Source: an uncultured Bacilli bacterium (GTDB lineage: Bacteria; Bacillota_I; Bacilli_A; RF39; UBA660). Taken from it: a stretch of 7,485 nt of DNA. Shown here piece after piece: positions 6,811 to 7,485 of the stretch. Positions within the stretch are counted from its first letter, which is position 1, and the number at the start of each line of letters is the position of its first letter. Location of the stretch: assembly GCA_947631885.1 (NCBI GenBank), contig CANRMZ010000059.1:1-7485 (forward strand). The letters are read 5' to 3'. The notes beneath the pieces were generated by a model, which made no database searches, was not told the origin of the DNA, and saw only the letters and a list, made by a program, of their open reading frames with translations. Position numbers and translations under genes: made by a program.

Positions 6811-6975
6811 TTATTTTGTTTCAATTTTTTGTAATTCTTCTTTTTCTATTTGAGCAATTGATTTTGCGGGAGTAGGTAAATCTTCAGGCATATCTATCGT
6901 TTTGCCGATATCGGCAAAATGATAAGCAACCCTATTTAGCTTAATTTGATTATGTGTATTAATTATACCCTTTTT
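6811..6975 (-). pseudogene. Decayed C-terminal remnant of a DinD-like gene
   Basis: Minus-strand translation gives 54 codons open from 6975 and ending in two TAA stops (6811-6813 and 6808-6810). There is no start codon or ribosome site. The end reads MPEDLPTPAKSIAQIEKE followed by ELQKIETK. This matches my memory of the C-terminus of DinD (DNA damage-inducible protein D), which ends in a TMPEELPTP...SIKQLE block at almost the same distance from its stop. The preceding NTHNQIKLNRV loosely resembles the NTTHFDVGRKVR segment. DinD is about 270 residues, so most of the gene is absent. Upstream, an in-frame TAA (6976-6978) interrupts; beyond it NELLNFLR could be a further degraded piece of the TELAANLFR region (to about 7038), but this is weak. 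In E. coli DinD is LexA-controlled and acts against RecA; this remnant cannot do so. A short genuine ORF is less likely. Confidence 0.65.
6895..6924. repeat. Near-perfect 30-nt palindrome with a perfect 20-bp core
   Basis: The core TTTTGCCGATATCGGCAAAA (6900-6919) is its own reverse complement. The symmetry continues to 6895-6924 with a single mismatched pair (6899/6920). It is locally much richer in G and C than its surroundings. It lies within the DinD-like remnant and spans exactly ten of its codons (YHFADIGKTI). The Ts precede the stem and the As follow it on both strands, which is the wrong order for an intrinsic terminator. An operator, a small inserted palindromic element or chance are the options. 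Confidence 0.7.
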
Positions 6976-7059
6976 TTAAATATAGGAAAAGGTTAAAAGA
7001 TCATCGTTTCTTAAAAAATTCAAAAGTTCATTACATTTTTATATCTTACTTGCGTATAC
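6976..7059. other. Non-coding AT-rich stretch upstream of dcd
   Basis: Together with the remnant and the palindrome this completes the 369-nt region between the anchored-protein ORF and dcd. All frames here are broken and I see no RNA gene, terminator or repeat. The minus strand may carry further DinD debris (NELLNFLR at about 7008-7031), at low confidence. Confidence 0.4.
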
Positions 7060-7088
7060 TTTACACATTAAAAATATAGAATTATATT
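7060..7088 (+). promoter_or_regulatory. Candidate upstream promoter of dcd (P1)
   Basis: A TTTACA -35 box (7060-7065), exactly 17 nt of spacer, and a TATATT -10 box (7083-7088) make a plausible sigma-A promoter with a start near 7095. Each hexamer has one departure from consensus. Confidence 0.5.
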
Positions 7089-7104
7089 ATTTAAAATTTA
7101 TTGA

Positions 7105-7113
7105 TGTTATAAT
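7105..7113 (+). promoter_or_regulatory. Extended -10 promoter of dcd (P2)
   Basis: TGTTATAAT is a perfect extended -10 element (TG, one base, TATAAT), with no good -35 box at the proper distance. A start near 7120 would give a leader of about 45 nt before the ATG. A weak hairpin (AAATAGT/ACTATTT, 7122-7142) would lie in this leader. Confidence 0.5.
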
Positions 7114-7165
7114 AAATTTATAAATAGTTCCACAGACTATTTTTACTGATAAAAAGGAGGTTAAA

Positions 7166-7485
7166 ATGTTATCAGGTGATGAAATATTAAAACAAATAAA
7201 AAAGGGCAATATTAAAATTGATCCCTTTTGTGAAGAGGATATTGAACCAAATAGTTATGTTGTTCATCTTGCTAATGAACTTTTGGTATATGATAATGAT
7301 GTCCTAGAGTGCAAAAAAGAAAACCCTACCCGTAAAATAAAGATTCCTGAAGAGGGCTATATCTTAAGACCTGGCGAATTATACCTAGGAAGAACAGAAG
7401 AATATACCGAAACTAATGGCTTTGTTCCTATGCTAAATGGCCGTCTTTCAACAGCAGCTTTAGGCATTACGATTCATATTACCGC
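7166..7485 (+). CDS. dcd: dCTP deaminase (dUTPase-fold) homologue, 3' end beyond the right edge
   Basis: The frame is open from an ATG at 7166, with a strong AGGAGG-type site at 7155-7160, to the window edge: 106 codons of a protein usually 170-195 residues long. Dcd converts dCTP to dUTP (or dUMP in bifunctional members), feeding dTTP synthesis in the cytoplasm. Family landmarks are the MLSGDEILKQI start, IDPF (18-21), PNSYVVHLANEL (28-39, matching P.SYDV.LG.E), ILRPGELYLGRTEEY (66-80, matching L.PG.F.L..T.E), and FVPMLNGRLSTAALGITIHIT (86-106, matching the GRSS....LG...H.TAG block). The key catalytic Glu lies in the missing part. Unusual features are L94 for the first Ser of GRSS, A98 for the conserved Arg, and V32 for the conserved Asp of SYDV. 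It may therefore be a divergent paralogue. Family assignment is firm; activity is uncertain. Confidence 0.85.
   Translation, partial: MLSGDEILKQIKKGNIKIDPFCEEDIEPNSYVVHLANELLVYDNDVLECKKENPTRKIKIPEEGYILRPGELYLGRTEEYTETNGFVPMLNGRLSTAALGITIHIT

Noticed and set aside
6895..6924. Palindrome as an intrinsic terminator
   Set aside because: The stem is preceded by Ts and followed by As on both strands, so no U-tract follows the hairpin in either direction.
7122..7143. Hairpin plus T run in the dcd leader as a riboswitch or attenuator
   Set aside because: The 7-bp stem is almost all A-T, the T run is short, and no conserved aptamer-like sequence or leader peptide is visible upstream.

Overview
The window comes from a low-GC Firmicutes-type bacterium, probably a gut Bacilli/Mollicutes-like or Erysipelotrichia-like lineage. 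The DNA is strongly AT-rich, ribosome binding sites are GGAGG-like, promoters are sigma-A-like and often have an extended -10, and intergenic gaps are short. Tryptophan is read from TGG and no in-frame TGA is needed, so the standard bacterial code applies. A large acyltransferase/SGNH protein of the OatA/OafA type suggests that the cell makes a modifiable wall or surface glycan. The lineage is inferred from style only; no marker gene is present.

Layout. (1) 1-2170, minus strand: lemA followed 17 nt later by a DUF2207 membrane protein that runs off the left edge, a familiar two-gene operon. (2) 2171-2299: back-to-back divergent promoters. (3) 2300-4738, plus strand: an 812-residue multidomain protein with two cytoplasmic zinc ribbons, an acyltransferase-3 membrane domain, a coiled coil, an extracellular SGNH hydrolase/transferase domain and a second, degenerate SGNH-like domain. 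(4) 4721-5117: compact terminators that touch or overlap stop codons, around a small DUF1292 gene on the minus strand. (5) 5115-6748, minus strand: two single-pass exported or anchored proteins that I do not recognise, each with its own promoter. The upstream promoter of the shorter gene is nearly consensus and its leader holds a cre-like palindrome. (6) 6797-7165: no intact gene. It holds a decayed tail of a DinD-like gene, a striking palindrome and the promoters of the next gene. (7) 7166 to the right edge, plus strand: a dCTP deaminase (dcd) homologue with unusual substitutions in its nucleotide-binding motif.

Four of the six clear genes (DUF2207, the acyltransferase and the two unknown proteins) encode envelope proteins with an extracellular part, and LemA is a fifth membrane protein, so the window is largely a cell-surface neighbourhood. 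The most interesting items are the tandem SGNH arrangement in which the second copy has lost its catalytic serine and oxyanion residues, the zinc-ribbon N-terminus on the same protein, and the DinD remnant carrying an in-frame 30-nt near-palindrome. I see no CRISPR array, tRNA, rRNA or complete mobile element.
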